Below are positions 1-10,539 of a DNA stretch of 64,000 nt, piece by piece. A program made the position numbers and the translations under genes. Source of the DNA: Choristoneura fumiferana (taxonomy: Eukaryota; Arthropoda; Insecta; Lepidoptera; Tortricidae); NCBI RefSeq assembly GCF_025370935.1, contig NC_133472.1, forward strand, positions 4,205,168 through 4,269,167, written 5' to 3'. A model generated the notes under the pieces. The model was not told where the DNA came from and ran no database searches. It was given only the letters and a program-made list of their open reading frames with translations. Within the stretch, counting starts at the first letter, position 1; each line of letters begins with the position of its first letter.

Positions 1-28
1 TGGACACAAAGTCGCGGGCAACAGCTAG
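1..28 (+). mobile_element. Helitron 3' terminus (fragment)
   Basis: The window opens in the last bases of a non-autonomous Helitron. The end reads GTCGCGGGCAACAGCTAG and is followed by T, which matches the CTAG 3' end and A/T insertion preference of the superfamily. The rest of the element lies outside the window. The same end occurs at 10512-10539, inside the second copy of the duplicated block. Confidence 0.7.
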
Positions 29-1566
29 TTTACAATAAAAGATACTAAACAATAAACATACAATAGGGTTACCCTTGAATATACAAGGTGGGCCCTGTAA
101 CAGGGACAAAAAATTAAACCACAGCTTCCATTCTTAATCTTGAGCTAATTTAGTTCTACAACTTTTGAAAATAAATTGTATTAAGTATGATTTTTATTAT
201 AGTTTAAAGTTCAATTGCAAAATCCGGCATTTTGTTACGTGACAGACAGCTTAGGCGATGTCATTTAGTCTATTTGATGCCGTACATTGAAAATACCGTT
301 TGTTTGATTTGTTCGGAATAAACGTAATGATAAAATTACTTAATTGTTGAAAGTTGCAGAACTAAAGTAGTTCCATTTGAGAAGCAGAACCTGAGTTTTA
401 ATTTTTTGCTCCAATTACAGGGCCACCCGGTATACACATACGAATAAGCCGGTCATAAGAACTAAATTTTGTATTTTGAGTATTATAACCCCCCCACCGC
501 AAAACCGCGAATATCTGGCTTCCCTTTAATCGAAAGCTAGTTTATTCGAGATCGTCCGTAGCTAAGTTTCATTAATAAGGTTCAGATGTTTTTAAATATC
601 GCTTATTTAAAATTACTATGGTCAGGAGTGTTTCAATTTATCTAAGTTTGTTAGGATGTATAGTTGTATAGTCAATAAACTGCTGAGTATCGCAATTGCG
701 CACAATCGCTGCGCACACCCACTATTCACCTTGGCGTGCTGACATAAGTATTACGTATTTCCCAAGTAGACATATAGTTCGAATCTACGTATTGCTAGGC
801 AAAAACACCGCAGTAGGGCAGGATCCCGCCGTATGATTTTGCATACGATCTGTTTTTAAAAGCTTTTATTTAACTTGCAATTTTCATTGAAGTGTGGTTT
901 ATAGGTTAACGTTCATACGTAGCACTACAACGCCGCGGGCGCAGGGTTGACTAGCAAAAATTACCGCAAGCACTCTTTTCATAATTTATTGCATTAGATA
1001 ATTATTTTTTTCTGGAAAGTAAACGTATATGGCAGTAAAAAACACTGACCTAGTAGTTCACATTTTAAATTTTGTGACATCTCACATCTGTAACATGTTA
1101 AACACTAGAATATTAAAATTAATGCTGCCGAAAGAGACGGATCTAAATGACTAAAACAAAAGATGGGCTCTCGTCTGTGGCAATTCTTGTATTTCCGAGT
1201 ACAAAAGAGACTGACAGAGGAGTAGCAATATTTTTCTTCCAATTATTCTGTTGTATGGAATGGTACTTAACGTTACTTTTACGCAATTACTTTAAAATAA
1301 AAAATAAATTGTGTAGTGTTTGATATGCAAGAAAAAGAGGGCGTTATATATAACTCATGTGTGCCGCTCAGGCATGGCTGTGGTACGCGATTTTAACGGA
1401 AAAGCAAAGTGAATTAGTGTAGTTAATTAAAAAAGTACTTGCAGCAATATTTTGCAGGGAACCCTGCGGCGTTGTGTGACCCCACGTAAGCTTTCTATTT
1501 AAGTCACATTTCGATCAAAGAACAGAGCAGTGCAGAATCTACAGTGGGATCTTAAGCTATAAAGAC
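1..1566 (+). repeat. Duplicated block A, copy 1
   Basis: This block aligns end to end with 10512-12107 in the same orientation. The two differ only by scattered single-base changes and short indels; for example, 15 bases present around 10728-10742 are missing here, and extra bases near 1139-1162 are absent from the other copy. The copy stops at the exact edge of a 100-N gap. No gene is recognisable in it. This looks like an allele or contig end that was not merged rather than two genomic loci. Confidence 0.85.
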
Positions 1567-1666
1567 NNNNNNNNNNNNNNNNNNNNNNNNNNNNNNNNNN
1601 NNNNNNNNNNNNNNNNNNNNNNNNNNNNNNNNNNNNNNNNNNNNNNNNNNNNNNNNNNNNNNNNNN
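1567..1666. other. Assembly gap (100 N)
   Basis: Exactly 100 N, the usual placeholder for a scaffold gap of unknown size. The contig on its left ends in sequence found again about 10.5 kb to the right, so the gap is probably an artefact of an unresolved overlap or allele. Confidence 0.95.
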
Positions 1667-1819
1667 CGCTGTAATGATTGACGGTAGGTAAACTTTTTAT
1701 AACAATAAAAGTAGGTATAAAACAGGGACTAAGTATAAAATTAACATAACCCTAAACTAACTTAAAATAACTAAACAAAAATTAAACTAAAAAATTACTA
1801 TCTAAATTTGGACCCTTAG

Positions 1820-2180
1820 GTAGGGTGCATCACGCAGGCGCATTCCCACGTTGAATTGCTATAACAAGCCTTTGTGCGAGAAAGCTGCCTGCGCGAGGTC
1901 ACCTGTTGCCTCTCTCAAGCGCTTGCTTAGAGCTCCGTGGAGCCCTCGTACACCCTTGCCCCACGAACCGAGTGTCTCGACACCGAATGCGACAAACTCG
2001 TACTGGGCGCCGAGACACTCAGTGGCCTTGAGCCGTTCTCGGGTATCCGCCGCTGCACACGTCTGCTCGTCGTTGGGAGGTAGGACGCTGCCAAGGTGTC
2101 TGGCGTCCCACACCAGTGCACGGCCCATCTTCCATGGGATTAACGACATCCCGTCAGGGCGCTTGCCATCACTCCGCACG
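1820..2180 (-). pseudogene. Retroelement protein fragment (DGxRPDG / PW / GRxLVWD type)
   Basis: The minus strand from 2179 down to 1859 is open for about 106 codons. It contains DGKRPDGMSLIPW, then GRALVWDA, then EFVAFGVETLGSWG and a stretch starting SKRLREATGD. I know this order of motifs from a protein family present in many copies in invertebrate genomes and usually annotated as mobile-element or reverse-transcriptase-related protein; its clade is uncertain to me. The frame has no clear start and is a fragment. The plus-strand open frame over the same bases is a shadow. A piece of what looks like the C-terminus of the same family lies at 18365-18470. Confidence 0.6.
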
Positions 2181-2983
2181 ATTGTAATTGATTGTAATCT
2201 CCTGGTGTTTTTTATTTACAAATGTATATCGCCAAACTCGTCCCATCTGCCTAAAAATTACGGATCAATTTTAATATGGTGAAAAAACAGAAGCAGACCA
2301 TTTCGAAATGTAACCAACAACACAGGACACACTGAATGAATATTTATAATGTCCACGCTGTCAGAATCAACAAATAATCGAGCTCTTGTTCTTACTTATT
2401 AGGTATTCCGTTGGAATGACAAGGCCGTCTATATTACGCAGGTTTGATGCATTTTTGTTTTGGCGCGTGATGATTTCCGTCGTCCATAACAGAATAAAAT
2501 GTAGTAAATAACTTTTACACGCGTCTTCGCTCACTACTTACATTCCAATTAAAATTCCCGCGGGAATTCCCAATACATCATTACACTAATGTTACAGGTA
2601 CTTAAGAGTCCGCGCCAACTTTTCATTTGAGTTGGACCAAGTGGTGCTCAGATCAGACTAAACATAGTGCACTATGTTCCCTAACACTGGACCGTATACT
2701 AAAGCGCTTAAGAGATCTATTGGAGGATTGGAAGGAAGGAAGGAGTATTGAAAAAAAAAACTCGGTTGTGACTAAACGTTCAACAGTCGGGCGTCATTCA
2801 AAATCGTGACCGGCTCAAAAATTCTCAGAATTGTAACATAAACACATACATATATACGCTCGAAAAACATAACCCTCCTTCGGCAGTCGGGTAAAAAAGT
2901 TTTAATGGAAAGTATTAACAGTACAGTACTACGAGTAATCGTCATTTAGTAAATTCAGTAGTTATTTCTAAATGATAATATTG
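2181..2983. other. No gene seen
   Basis: AT-rich sequence with a short GGAAGGAAGGA run and a poly-A run near 2729-2760. The 60-codon open frame at 2627-2809 shows no family signature and crosses the A-run, so it is not called. Confidence 0.5.
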
Positions 2984-3421
2984 GACACTGGGTCAGTGAA
3001 AATCTTCAGGATGATCTAGGTGTTGAGAGGGAACGCAGGGCCTGGGCTGTACGTTCTGACTTCTAATATGATAGCCCGCAGGTTTGCGCGTTGTAACGGG
3101 GATGTCAAAGTGACCTTATTTAGGGCATTCTGTCAGACCTTTTACACGTGCAGCTTGTGGGGAAAATCTGCTTAGAGGGCGCTAAGTGCCTTGCGGGTCC
3201 AATATAACAATGGTTTTAGGATGCTGATGGGACTGCCGCACTTGTGTAGTGCTTCAGGAATGCTCGCGGAGGCTAGGGTTGATTTTAGCGTGATACTTCG
3301 CAAGAGGACTCCCTGATGTATCGGGTGCGCGACAGTCCCAACAGTGTCCTACAGCTCGTCTGGACTGACCCGGCCTGTGCAATGAGTAGGCACTGGAACT
3401 CTGTGCATAAGTATGGACTCT
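2984..3421 (+). pseudogene. Jockey/CR1-like LINE reverse transcriptase, C-terminal remnant
   Basis: Read with frameshifts, the plus strand gives the region after the reverse-transcriptase catalytic core: HWVSENLQDDLGVERERRAW, then ARRFARCNGDVKVTLFRAFC, then ALRVQYNNGFRMLMGLPHLC and SASGMLAEARVDF. These are characteristic of Jockey/CR1-type LINE proteins of insects. There is a one-base deletion near 2984, a frameshift near 3064-3071 and in-frame stops near 3174 and 3313, so it is dead. An AT-rich low-complexity stretch follows at 3430-3560 and may be the element's tail. Confidence 0.8.
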
Positions 3422-3429
3422 AGGGGCAG

Positions 3430-3562
3430 CATTTATAGGTTAATTAAATTAAATTTTATAATGACCATTTTGATGTAGGTATTTTATTTTGTTTTAATTT
3501 TAATTTAATTTAACTTTGTTTTAATTTTCAATTAATTTAATTTAATTTAATTTTGTTTTGCA
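3430..3562. repeat. Low-complexity TTTAA/TTTTAAT tract
   Basis: Reiterated TTTAATT and TTTTGTTTTAA units over about 130 bases, directly downstream of the LINE remnant. It may be the degenerate 3' tail of that LINE. Confidence 0.6.
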
Positions 3563-3924
3563 TACTAACAGTCTTATAAGTGCTTTGTAACTAACAATCT
3601 ATGGATATGAGAAATCTGAAAAAAAATATTTTATATTATTATTAATATTAACACAAGCAACTCGTTAATGAGAATAATCATTTCTGGGCAGCATTCTCTC
3701 CTCTCCAGCAATCTCCTTTCATGTCTCTAGATTGGACGGAAGAGATTTGGGGATTTTAATAAAAAATAATTTGATTTAAATCAAGATTTAAAAACACATA
3801 TTTGTACTAGCCCCATCTGAACCCATTATAAGCGCTCAGACTGCAAGCGAACTTCAATTTGAACTTTTTTTGTTTTTGACAACCGGTTGCTTTAGGTTAC
3901 CATACCAACCACTACATAGGTAAA

Positions 3925-4052
3925 GTCAAGGGCAAAGATATCGACACGGCCAAAGTTGCAAAAATATGTATACACGGCCTTAATGTTAAGTGCATAAAGT
4001 CGTGTATACATATTTTTGTAACTTTGGCCATGTCGATATCTTTGCCCTTGAC
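3925..4052. mobile_element. Palindromic MITE (GTCAAGGGCAAAGATATCGA)
   Basis: Left arm 3925-3974 and right arm 4003-4052 are near-perfect inverted repeats beginning GTCAAGGGCAAAGATATCGA, with a short spacer containing GGCCTTAATG. There is no coding capacity. A relative with TIR ACAGTCAAG and the same GGCCTTATTG core is at 24373-24515. Confidence 0.8.
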
Positions 4053-4171
4053 TGTACTGCCAATGACTCTTGACTGACAGCAGCAAAAGTGTATATTGTT
4101 TTTGACTAGTTTTAAGCAGTTTCTAAACTGTGGGCTGTGGTGGTGACGTAGAATGCTAGTTGCGTACCTAA

Positions 4172-4320
4172 GAGCGTTTACTGATTATCCGTTCCGATAT
4201 CGGTATCGGACGCCGATACAATATCGGGGCAAGTAAAATCTATGATATATGATCCGATATCGGATCGGATAATCTGGAAGACGGGTACATATTTCATACA
4301 ATTTACTTGCCCCGATATCG
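4172..4320. mobile_element. MITE rich in CCGATATCGG
   Basis: Left end AGCGTTTACTGATTATCCG is mirrored by CGGATAATCTGG near 4265-4280. The interior is built of CCGATATCGG palindromes and the motif CGGGGCAAGTAAAAT, and an inverted piece of that interior follows at 4284-4320. A shorter copy lies at 5487-5581. Confidence 0.65.
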
Positions 4321-4334
4321 TAATAGAAATACAC

Positions 4335-5060
4335 AAACACAGACTTGAAACGAACAAAATGGCCATCTAACCTTGAAAATCAAAAACTAGTCTAATTAAT
4401 ACCAAGCTGAGATTTGCAGCAAACATAGCAGTTATGAAAGCCGAACAATGAATTGCCTAATTGGTACATGCAACGAGAAATATCGGTACAATGTGTTGCG
4501 TGATACGGTGATATGTTTCTCATGTAGTTTTGTTTCATACATCGGTTCTTAAAATTTTAAGGCGACGGAACCCTATTTGGAAAACTAAATATTTGCCAGA
4601 CCCTTTCGACTTTGTGTCTCATATTCGTGAAAAAATCTCTTATTTGTCTTAGACCAAACCAAACACATTTCCTGACAAATTTCGTGTTTTCTAAGTTTTC
4701 TGGTAGAAACTCTACCATGGATAGGGTATAGATAGATCTAGCTTATTATTATTACCCATTCTCAAATTATGGTCATCATTAGAACGGCTACTGCGAAGCA
4801 ATCATGATCATAGACTGGCAGCTGACGTCATTACTGACCATTTAAAAATCAATGTCTCAAGATCGTTAGCTAATAACTAAATTATACTTATCGTCTGAGA
4901 ACAATAACTGCGGAAAATTTTGTGTGAAACTAATACAAAGTTTGAAACAATTTTTTATGGGTCCATCGGTGGGTTAGAGTGAGAGAGCGTGAGTCTAGCG
5001 GGTGCAAGATGTTGTGCATGTGGTTATGGGAAAAGTTCGTATTTATCATGCTCTCTCAAA
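4335..5060. other. No gene seen
   Basis: AT-rich sequence with no open frame or repeat that I can classify. The open frame at 4979-5233 runs into the hairpin at 5077-5136 and is not coding. Confidence 0.5.
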
Positions 5061-5076
5061 TCTTCACAGCCACAGC

Positions 5077-5136
5077 GTATATAAAAAAGGTACTCTGTGG
5101 CCACAGCCGTGGGCACAGAGTACCTTTTTTATATAC
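5077..5136. repeat. Perfect 23-bp inverted repeat
   Basis: GTATATAAAAAAGGTACTCTGTG at 5077-5099 is repeated as its exact complement at 5114-5136 around a 14-base spacer. It probably is a small MITE or the core of one. Confidence 0.75.
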
Positions 5137-5228
5137 TGAGAGCCGCAGGTACATTTTTCATTTTGACATTTTGAGCTTGAAGTTACGTAACTGTAAGCAA
5201 GGTATTAATGGATGCGAAAATGTCACTC

Positions 5229-5413
5229 ATTAAAGCGCTTGGTTGTTTTATGCACATCTAACATCCATGCAACCTAATTACCATACATGCGTTTGCCGCT
5301 GCGCTAATCGCAGACAATGTTTGGTAATTAATTTTTCCGATGCAAATTGATGTGCGAGAAACGCATTGCGTTTAACGCAGCGTTTATCGTATAAACAACC
5401 GAGCGCTTTAATA
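5229..5413. mobile_element. MITE with TIR ATTAAAGCGCTYGGTTGTTT
   Basis: The two ends are inverted copies of ATTAAAGCGCTTGGTTGTTT with one or two mismatches. The interior holds TGCGTTTAACGCAGCGTTTA. A fragment of the right half appears at 34573-34613 and again at 42410-42450. Confidence 0.75.
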
Positions 5414-5486
5414 AAATAGTTGATTGACACATCGGGTGCCGTCGAATTCAGATTGAAATCCGACTTTTACCGATGGAAAACCGTTA

Positions 5487-5581
5487 GAGCGTTTTCAGAT
5501 TATCCGATCCGATATCGGTATCGGCGCCGATACCGATATCGGGGCAAGTAAAATGTATGAAATATGATCAGATATCGGAAC
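5487..5581. mobile_element. Short copy of the CCGATATCGG MITE
   Basis: It begins GAGCGTTTTCAGATTATCCG and contains the palindrome GATATCGGTATCGGCGCCGA. It matches the element at 4172-4320, including GGGGCAAGTAAAAT. Confidence 0.65.
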
Positions 5582-6009
5582 CTAGAAGTAGTATGACAGA
5601 GAGGTAGAGTCATTGTATCACTGCAATTTCTTTATCTTTACACCAGCATTTCTAATTTTGAACTTCGTAGTATAAGGTTTATTTTATTTATATTGTATAT
5701 AGTTTATGTACCTATTATATTGTTTAAAGCACTGTAGCAGCATTGTGGTATAATGCCTTCGACCAAAAGGATCAATTTATAAAATGGTTGTCTGTCGAGC
5801 GTAGCTCTGAATTCGAGGTCGAGGTTTGTCTAGAGACAACACCCATGAATAAGATTGCTTACATTCTAGTAAAGATAATGTCCTAGTGAAGGCTTAAGGT
5901 CGCATTATGTCATGTCATGTGATAACGTTTATGTTGTTAATTAGGAAGTGAAACGGATGTAGGAAGGCTGGTTTACGGACTTGGGATTAAGGTTACGCCC
6001 TTTTTTATA

Positions 6010-6175
6010 CTACCTGGGTGACCGAGCTCCGCTCGGGTTATAATTCGAATACAGGCGTCCATCCCCGAAAACCCTTACATACCAAATTTCATCGAAATCG
6101 TCAGAGCTGTTTCAGAGATCCCTGAAATAAATAAATATTCAGCCCCGTTTCGGCTTAGCACGGGTGCAACTTTGA
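6010..6175 (-). repeat. Dispersed repeat with ATTTCATCGAAATCG core
   Basis: On the minus strand it reads CCCGTGCTAAGCCGAAACGG and then a stretch whose complement includes CCAAATTTCATCGAAATCG. I recognise this pattern as a common interspersed lepidopteran repeat, probably Helitron- or RTE-related. The class is not decided here. The surrounding 5582-6780 holds no supported gene. Confidence 0.45.
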
Positions 6176-6785
6176 AAAAAAAAACAGGGTTAATCAAATG
6201 CACTACATCTTGAATCTATAAACATTCCTTGGAACACTCTATTTATTGATGGAAACTGCATTAAAATCCGTTGCGCAGTCTAAAAGATCTTTTTTTTCGG
6301 ACGGACTGTTGCTGTCAGCCTTAGATGGCTTTTACAGCTTACCGGAGAGAGGGCGAGCTGCCAGAATGGGCTCAGCAAGTGGTGGTTTAGCTTAGCATGC
6401 CAAAGGGTGCTCCCACTGAGCCGACCTCGGACTTTGGACGCTAAGAGAGAATTTTGCAATCAAACGGAATTTTTATGCTTCATCGTTTCAGAAAGACTAT
6501 TAGTTCAGACTGAGAAGAAACGACAAGAAACTCAGTCGGGTTGAGGTCGGATTGGAGAGAACTTACCCGGGCGGATGTGCCGATATCGGTTAAAGTATAT
6601 GGAGTCGCCCATGTGTGGTGTTCTGTGGGGGACGGCATCGTCGCCTCCTCCGGAGGGGGGTCTAAGAGGTCTAAGCGTACAAACATACAGACAGACGGCG
6701 GGAAGCAACTTTATTTAAAACATCCTTATCCAATTTGGTATGGCGATAGTTTGAAACCTTGGGACGGACAGAATAGTTTTTAATG

Positions 6786-6875
6786 GAATACCTAGTTTTT
6801 ATCTCGGTAAAATACAGTTCCCGCGGGATAGCGATAAAGGAATTCTTGACAAACGCAGTTGCGGGCAAAAGCTAG
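6786..6875 (+). mobile_element. Helitron 3' fragment
   Basis: It carries CCCGCGGGATAGCGATAAA followed by GCGGGCAAAAGCTAG and then T, the same 3' end as the fuller copies at 52228-52738 and 63372-63597. The 5' half is missing. Confidence 0.65.
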
Positions 6876-7941
6876 TAGGTAAGATTATATATAACAGTTC
6901 AACGTTTAGCCACATGACCGCATAACTTTGTAGGCTTCTCCTAACAATACGAAGCCTTGTCGTGGTATTTTTATAACAAAAAACTTCGAATGGAAATTTG
7001 TCGTTTCCTCCTTTGTTAGAAATGTTATTAGGTTGACAATGTGACCTTTAGTTTGGCTATGTACCCACCAGTCAAAGGCTTTTTATGTTATTACTTGCTA
7101 TTCATGTTATTTTGTGGGAGAGTGACCTTGTAGAAAAAAACCTGTATAATGCACGTGATTTGTGGTGTATTATTTAAACCAATATACGGGATCGCCCCGC
7201 ATAAATAGTTCTGATATCGATGTGTCAAGAAAAGTTCAAGTTATTTTGTTTCTGTAACAACTACAGCATTATTTAGTTTTACAAAATCGCGGGAAACCAG
7301 CGTCTATTAGGTACGTCGAACCATATTTTTTCGTATTTCGACATAAAATACCGGATCGCAGCATTGTCTCAATACAATCAATTATACTCGTACATGATCA
7401 AAGAGATGCGTTGCTTTTTTATGTCAATGCAAACTCCGTGGTTGTCGCCACTGATATGTACCATTGTTTAAATACCTAAACCTACACACTGGCTGAATGG
7501 CCGTGGTCCCGTACCTACCGATATTTTTACCGGTATGGGCACTGTCCTACCGAAATGCAACGTTTTTCCACGATTTCAGAGAACACAGGAAATTATACCG
7601 AATTCCCGATTTTTCTACTGATTTTACACTTCTACCGTCTACCGCGTCTAATGGCGAATTTCTACGGCTTGGAAATTAATTCAAAGATGACCGTGGCTAT
7701 GGCCAAAGTCTATTGATGATCCTAAAGATCGTAAAAAATAATTGTATACTCAGTGGCACAAAATTGGGCCCACTCTTCATACAAAATTACCTATTACTGT
7801 ATACATTTGAGGGCCAGATGTTTTGCCGCTCAGTATTTAACTGTGTTTGACGTAAATGAGACTGTTAGTTTACTTTTAATTGTATGCTTTTTGTCATATA
7901 CCGATTTTAGATTTTAGGTACAGATATTTATACTGATATGA
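6876..7941. other. No gene seen
   Basis: AT-rich sequence without a recognised element. The 60-codon open frame at 7497-7679 shows no family signature or splice context. Confidence 0.5.
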
Positions 7942-8127
7942 CCCTTAGTGTATGTTTTCGGTTACAAAATACGTCTCGATCGCGTTCGCGTTAAAATCTC
8001 AATTTGTATGGAAACACGAACAGCGCCTCTAGCAGAACGTTTGCGATGTTCGTATTTCTATACAAATTGAGATTTTAACGCGAACGCGATCGAGACGTAT
8101 TTTGTAACCGAAAACGTACACTAAGGG
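7942..8127. mobile_element. Palindromic MITE, CCCTTAGTGTAAGTTTTCGG family, copy 1
   Basis: Nearly the whole 186 bp is an inverted repeat. Ends read CCCTTAGTGTATGTTTTCGG, followed inward by ACAAAATACGTCTCGATCGC and TTAAAATCTCAATTTGTATG. Further copies are at 33983-34172, 62288-62511 and 62809-62926, with single arms at 39239-39305 and 48112-48172. No coding capacity. Confidence 0.85.
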
Positions 8128-8531
8128 CACAGATCCATTTTATGATAGTACACACGTTCCGCTAGAAGTACCTACATATTAAAGGAGCTATTTAACTATG
8201 ATAACCTTTCTCGACTGGTACCTATTAGGATGACCTTAACGACTAGTACTTAAGACAAACACACGCCACGGTGCGCGTACCTATAGTCACGAACAACTAA
8301 TAACCAATCATTAGAGAACCTTAGTCTAGTTCGAAAAGCGTGAGCACCGTGGACACGGCACCAATGCGTAACCCACGAGAGATTGTCTAGCTCGCTGTAC
8401 ATTGCGTAGGTTACTGTTAACTGCTATGCTGCTAGTATCTTGACCGCGCAATGTATTGGTGATTCGCTCGCAGCGACGCTTGTATCGCGTAGTCGCAGTA
8501 AAGCTAGAAACACGCTGACGCCGGAGGCGGA

Positions 8532-8698
8532 GCGGTGCGGCGCGGCGCGGAGTCGGTGCCGGTTGTAATATTCGAGCTAACGTGAAAGAGGGCACACAAT
8601 ACCGCGCCACGCTATTTCCCGCGCGGTATTCTGTGTGCCCTCTTACATGTTAGCTCGAATATTACAACCGGTACCGCCTTCGTGCCGCGCCGCACCGC
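8532..8698. mobile_element. GC-rich palindromic element
   Basis: The left arm starts GCGGTGCGGCGCGGC and runs through TTGTAATATTCGAGCTAAC and AGAGGGCACACA. The right arm from about 8622 is its near-perfect complement ending in GCCGCGCCGCACCGC. Arms are about 75 bases. It reads as a MITE; the minus-strand open frame across it is an artefact of the palindrome. Confidence 0.75.
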
Positions 8699-9007
8699 CC
8701 CAAACCGCTATCTGTGTGTTTCAAGGTTTATACGTGCGAAGTGAAAAAAGTACGTATGTCGTTGAAAGAAAAATTTTAGTCCCTAGTTAAAAAACCGGTC
8801 AAGTGCGAATAGGATTCGATGTGTGTTTAATAAATGTTTTTTTCGTCGCTAGCCATTGGCTGTGCATCTATTATTTTTAAATCATCATCATCATATCAGC
8901 CGGTTGGAATTGAAGCGGCCTGCATTCAATCCCCCGTGAATGCATCGTGCTGCATGCGGCTTCCATCTTGTGGTGGTCGTCGGTTGGTGGATATTTTATA
9001 ATAATAT

Positions 9008-9294
9008 ACAGGATACTGACATAGCTGGAAAAATATGCAAATTGAAGTGGCAATGGGCAGGCCACATCGCTCGAAGAACAGATAACCGTTGGGGGAGAAA
9101 AGTCCTCGCGTGGCGACCACGAACCGGAAGACGAAGCGTTGGCAGGCCTCCCACCAGGTGGACTGACGACATCGTGAGAGTAGCGGGAAACCGGTGGATG
9201 CAAGTGGCGAGTTGTCGTTCATTGTGGCGTTCTAAGGGGAGGCCTTTGTCCAGCAGTGGACGTCTTCGGGCTGATGATGATGATGATGATGATA
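9008..9294 (+). pseudogene. RTE-type LINE C-terminus with (TGATGA)n tail
   Basis: The plus strand codes for the C-terminal tail of an RTE endonuclease/reverse transcriptase: LKWQWAGHIARRTDNRWG, then GRRSVGRPPTRWTDDIVRVA and GNRWMQVASCRSLWRS. It is followed by the typical LINE end GGCCTTTGTCCAGCAGTGGACGT and a TGATGA microsatellite at about 9272-9294. The element is heavily 5' truncated, with no polymerase or endonuclease. The open frame continues a little past the tail by chance. Shorter copies of this end are at 36389-36520 and 44261-44391, and minus-strand scraps are at 13350-13415 and 23835-23905. Confidence 0.85.
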
Positions 9295-9640
9295 CAGGAT
9301 ATATGGCAAATTCAGGAGTTGTCAAACTGCGTTGCATGCCGCTTAGAAACGTATACTTCTCAGCCCTCATGATATAAACAGGCGATGGTAAATATAGTGT
9401 CAGACGTCACTCACTATGTTGACGGAGCGCCGATCGTTTAAAAGTGGAATGGCACGGTACGTCTTCAAATTTGTGATCTGTGGCTGCAGTGCTCTTCCTT
9501 CTTTAGAAAAGAGAAAAGACGTGTGTAACTCTATAGGTACACGACCCAAGTGCACCGTTTCGCGACGTCGCCAAGACAGCCAAGCTCCTAAGATACTACC
9601 GCGACGTTCCTAAGACAATGCCGCGGCCGAGACGTTCTAA

Positions 9641-9746
9641 GGCGCAAACAGAAGAGACGTGGGACGGGTGTCTATACATTTAGTATAAGTTTTCATTCAA
9701 GGGGCGCCGCGCCCCCGTCCCACGTCTTTTCTGTGTGGCTTGCACC
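9641..9746. mobile_element. 106-bp MITE with TAA target duplication, abutting an exon-like frame
   Basis: The ends GGCGCAAACAGAAGAGACGT and, on the other strand, GGTGCAAGCCACACAGAAAA are inverted repeats that both continue into GACGTGGGACGGG. It is flanked by TAA at 9638-9640 and TAA at 9747-9749, the 3-bp TWA duplication typical of PIF/Harbinger elements. The right edge is exactly where the minus-strand exon-like frame at 9747-9952 stops being exon-like. A diverged GC-rich relative is at about 31812-31928. Confidence 0.8.
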
Positions 9747-9952
9747 TAATATATTAATAAATTGAAGTCCACGCAATAGGAGCGAAAAAGACATCTCCCC
9801 GTCGGTAAGCGTCGACATCTTTTTAGCTCTTATTGCGTTCTCATAAAGAGTTTTTTGATCGGCAGGCAATTTTGCGTCGATAGATGTGGGGAGACCCTTA
9901 GACAGTGCCGCGATGCCCTGGGCTGTCACGACGCTCAGTTCGAGAGCCCGTT
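9747..9952 (-). CDS. Candidate host exon, unknown protein, ending at a MITE
   Basis: Read on the minus strand from 9952, two bases complete a codon and 68 codons follow: RALELSVVTAQGIAALSKGL, then PTSIDAKLPADQKTLYENAI, then RAKKMSTLTDGEMSFSLLLR and GLQFINIL. The upstream flank TATTGTACCTAG can act as an acceptor. Codon choice and composition are protein-like and the sequence is in no repeat I see. At the 3' side the MITE begins: its first bases create G|GTGCAAG, a usable donor at 9745-9744. Without splicing, the frame runs 17 more codons inside the MITE to a stop at 9693-9695. If the MITE is removed, the frame runs on as ERLGRGIVLGTSR to a stop. I do not recognise the protein. It may be an internal exon, a last exon or a broken one. 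Confidence 0.5.
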
Positions 9953-10242
9953 CTAGGTACAATATTTATTTCATTGATACAATTAGAATTAGTCAGTAAG
10001 TAGGTACATTTAACAATGAATTACTCTGAGTAATCAATATTTACCTACATCTGGTATATGTACATATGTAGCTACGTTCATTGTCATTTTTTATTTTTGC
10101 ACACAAGTATTTAATGAGCATTGATTAATGTACAGGTGATCAATTAAAATTTGGTACGATTAACAGTTATTATTTGATTTATATAAACTCTAAACTATTC
10201 AAAAATGGGCACATCAATGTGATCTATTTTTGTTTTGGGTTG

Positions 10243-10400
10243 CACCCGAACGTGACAAATGGAACCCTAATAATGTCGCTATACTGTCCGTCTGTTAGTC
10301 AGAGGGCTATATCTCAAGAACCGTAATGGTGGATACATAGTTTTGTTGAAATTTGTACAAAGCATATTTTCTTTGTGAGACAATAACGAATTTTTTTAGT
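10243..10400 (+). repeat. Dispersed repeat (GGAACCCTAA / CTGTCCGTCTG type)
   Basis: Contains ATGGAACCCTAATAATGTCG and CTGTCCGTCTGTTAG, a pattern common in lepidopteran genomes. A likely relative on the minus strand lies near 32515-32580. The class is not determined. Confidence 0.45.
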
Positions 10401-10410
10401 AATTATTTAT

Positions 10411-10539
10411 GCGAATGTGAATATGTTTGTTTGCTACGCTTGAAGTACTCAAGATAATATTTTTCCCGGAAAATTGTATGGTCCCCGCGGATGTGCGATA
10501 GTGGAATTCTTTGGACACAAAGTCGCGGGCAACAGCTAG
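10411..10539 (+). mobile_element. Helitron 3' half
   Basis: GGAAAATTGTATGGTCCCCG, then GATGTGCGATAGTGGAATTC and the terminal GCGGGCAACAGCTAG|T match the 3' half of the local Helitron families. Its last 28 bases are the start of the duplicated block. Confidence 0.65.
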
